NCBI GenBank assembly: GCA_030591745.1 | Contig: JAUVAM010000147.1 | Span: 1 to 7,807 of the forward strand | Length of the DNA stretch: 7,807 nt | Reading direction: 5' to 3' | From: Deltaproteobacteria bacterium | GTDB taxonomy: Bacteria; Myxococcota; B64-G9 | Shown here: positions 6,686 through 7,807 of the stretch, piece by piece | How positions within the stretch are numbered: the stretch's first letter is position 1 | How the letters are laid out: the number at the start of each line of letters is the position of its first letter | Translations under genes and position numbers: made by a program | Notes under the pieces: generated by a model | What the model was told of the DNA's origin: nothing | What the model saw: only the letters and a program-made list of their open reading frames with translations | Databases searched by the model: none

Positions 6686-7162
6686 GGACTTTTTTGCCGC
6701 TTTCTTGGCGGGGGGTGGTTTGGGGGTTTCCAGGAGGTAGGTGAGGACGAGCGCTTTGCCTTTGCGGCTTAGGCGCAGTTTGAACTTTTTGGTTTTGTTC
6801 AGGAGTTTGAGTAGTTGGGTTTTTTGTTTGGGGCTGTTTAGTGGAATGTCGTTGATGTGGGTTAGCAGGTCTTTGTTTTTGAGGCCGGCGCGGGTGAAGA
6901 CTGAGTCTTTTTTGATTTTGTAGATGCGGTAACCGGCCACCACTTTGTTGCGAAATACGCGGCGCAGGCGGGCTTGTTTGGACAGGAAGGCCATGCTGCC
7001 GAGCAAACGCAAGACTTCGCTTTCGGGGATGTGGTAGACGCCGGGACTGACTTGTCGGATGTTGGTGGGTTTTGGGTCCTTTTCAGCGGCCTGAGTGGAC
7101 TGAGTAGGCAGCCAAGACAGGCTGAGGATTAGGGCGAGGATGATGGATTGGGTTTTGTTCAT
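6674..7162 (-). CDS. Small secreted GspC-like PDZ-domain protein
   Basis: The 162-residue product begins with a clear signal peptide: K3, a hydrophobic core at 7-18 (IILALILSLSWL), and a likely cut near TQAA at 23-26. Residues 45-70 (PESEVLRLLGSMAFLSKQARLRRVF) followed by GYRIYKIKKDSVFTRAGLKNKD and INDIPLNSP read like the C-terminal PDZ part of the type II secretion protein GspC. The usual GspC cytoplasmic segment and anchor are missing, so this is a periplasmic or envelope PDZ protein rather than a full GspC. It ends in a Lys-rich tail (153-162), and the mature protein is very basic: by hand count 36 Lys/Arg against 8 Asp/Glu. It starts 12 bases after the neighbouring minus-strand gene, so the two are probably co-transcribed. 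The partner is unknown. Confidence 0.8.
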   Translation of the reverse strand: MNKTQSIILALILSLSWLPTQSTQAAEKDPKPTNIRQVSPGVYHIPESEVLRLLGSMAFLSKQARLRRVFRNKVVAGYRIYKIKKDSVFTRAGLKNKDLLTHINDIPLNSPKQKTQLLKLLNKTKKFKLRLSRKGKALVLTYLLETPKPPPAKKAAKKSKKK

Positions 7163-7174
7163 GCCGGTCTGACT

Positions 7175-7807
7175 CTAGTCGATTGGTGTTTCTTCATCCA
7201 GCAGACCGCATAAAGGGCTCAGTGTGAAGGGCAGCTTGGCGATGGGTTTGCCCAGGCAAGGCTGGTAGCGCTTTGCGTCCAGATCGCCCCTGGCAAAGCT
7301 TAGTGAATAGTGCAATAAGCCATCCGCCTCGATGTGCCCATGCTGCCACTGTTTCCACCAGCCTTCAGGGGCGTTTGGGCATTCCTTGGCTTCTTTATAG
7401 CGTTTCATGCCGGCCTGGCCGGTGGCCACCGACAGGGCGCAGGCTGTGCCGTCTTCTGCGCATTCGATTTTCATGAGCTTGCCTTTGAACTGGTCCAGAT
7501 ACCTGTTCCCGGCCATGAAGAAAAAAGTGAGCATAGCCAGGATGCTCAGCGAGAGGATGGCGATGACCCAGTGGGTCCAGGGGGGGATTCTTTTTCTTCG
7601 CTTCAGGGGTTTGTGTTGACTCCCCGGGTCGGTTTTTCTTGCCTGGTGAAGATCCTGGAGGCGATGGGACTTGGCCCAGGCTTGCCGCAGGGTCTGCAGA
7701 CGCATGCGCAGTCGCCAGGCACCCACCCAGCGACGGAAGTCTTCAATGCTGCGCAGGGGATAGAGGGTGCCTCGATCAAAGCGCGGCAAGTTGAGTCGCA
7801 ACGCGGC
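7175..7807 (-). CDS. Single-pass membrane protein of unknown function, 5' end beyond the right edge
   Basis: The frame is open to the last base. The only start-like codon near the edge is TTG 7801-7799, so the true N-terminus is probably outside the window. Numbered from that TTG, residues 1-72 are strongly basic and rich in Arg, Trp and Leu helices, ending in KRRKR. One membrane helix spans about 75-97. By the positive-inside rule the N-terminal part is cytoplasmic and residues 100-208 face the periplasm. The outer part has five cysteines (C114, C121, C141, C182, C198), consistent with disulfide bonds. I recognise no family. It lies 12 bases upstream of the GspC-like gene on the same strand, and since both products have an extracytoplasmic part they might act together; that is inference. 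Confidence 0.75.
   Translation of the reverse strand, partial: AALRLNLPRFDRGTLYPLRSIEDFRRWVGAWRLRMRLQTLRQAWAKSHRLQDLHQARKTDPGSQHKPLKRRKRIPPWTHWVIAILSLSILAMLTFFFMAGNRYLDQFKGKLMKIECAEDGTACALSVATGQAGMKRYKEAKECPNAPEGWWKQWQHGHIEADGLLHYSLSFARGDLDAKRYQPCLGKPIAKLPFTLSPLCGLLDEETPID

Overview
The window (7807 bases, moderately GC-rich by eye) looks like chromosomal core DNA of a Gram-negative bacterium. LpxC shows a lipid A-bearing outer membrane. The combination of a stand-alone GspE-N-terminal (MshEN-type) protein, a GspC-like PDZ protein and a yebC-ruvC-ruvA-ruvB order suggests a deltaproteobacterial-type lineage such as Myxococcota. That placement is inference from gene families, not a proven assignment.

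Layout. Bases 1-1137 (minus strand) hold the first 379 codons of a protein with an MshEN/GspE N-terminal domain, an acidic proline-rich linker and the start of a second folded region; it runs off the left edge. A 143-base divergent intergenic region (1138-1280) carries a candidate promoter for that gene and several short palindromes. From 1281 to 6664 six plus-strand genes are packed as one probable operon: yebC, ruvC, ruvA, ruvB, a membrane-anchored TPR-like repeat protein, and lpxC. Gaps are 13, -4, 3, 24 and -4 bases, so most of the genes are probably translationally coupled. Two minus-strand genes converge on lpxC: a small secreted GspC-like PDZ protein (6674-7162) and a single-pass membrane protein with a cysteine-containing outer part that is open to the right edge (7175-7807).

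Function. RuvA and RuvB form the Holliday junction branch-migration motor and RuvC is the resolvase. YebC is a translation factor that often travels with the ruv genes. The TPR-like protein is probably a cytoplasmic scaffold tethered to the inner membrane. LpxC performs the committed step of lipid A synthesis. The two T2SS-related proteins are not linked to a visible secretion operon here.

Main points of interest. RuvC has asparagine (N140) where the fourth catalytic aspartate (E. coli D141) is expected, although D7, E66, D137 and the two lysines are kept. The MshEN gene has a perfect TTGACA box placed so that transcription could begin at its start codon, and an in-frame stop nine bases upstream rules out any longer start. 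The last third of lpxC switches from G-rich to C-rich coding sequence just before a convergent gene with extreme strand asymmetry. I found no wholly new multi-gene system, RNA gene, CRISPR array or transposon.
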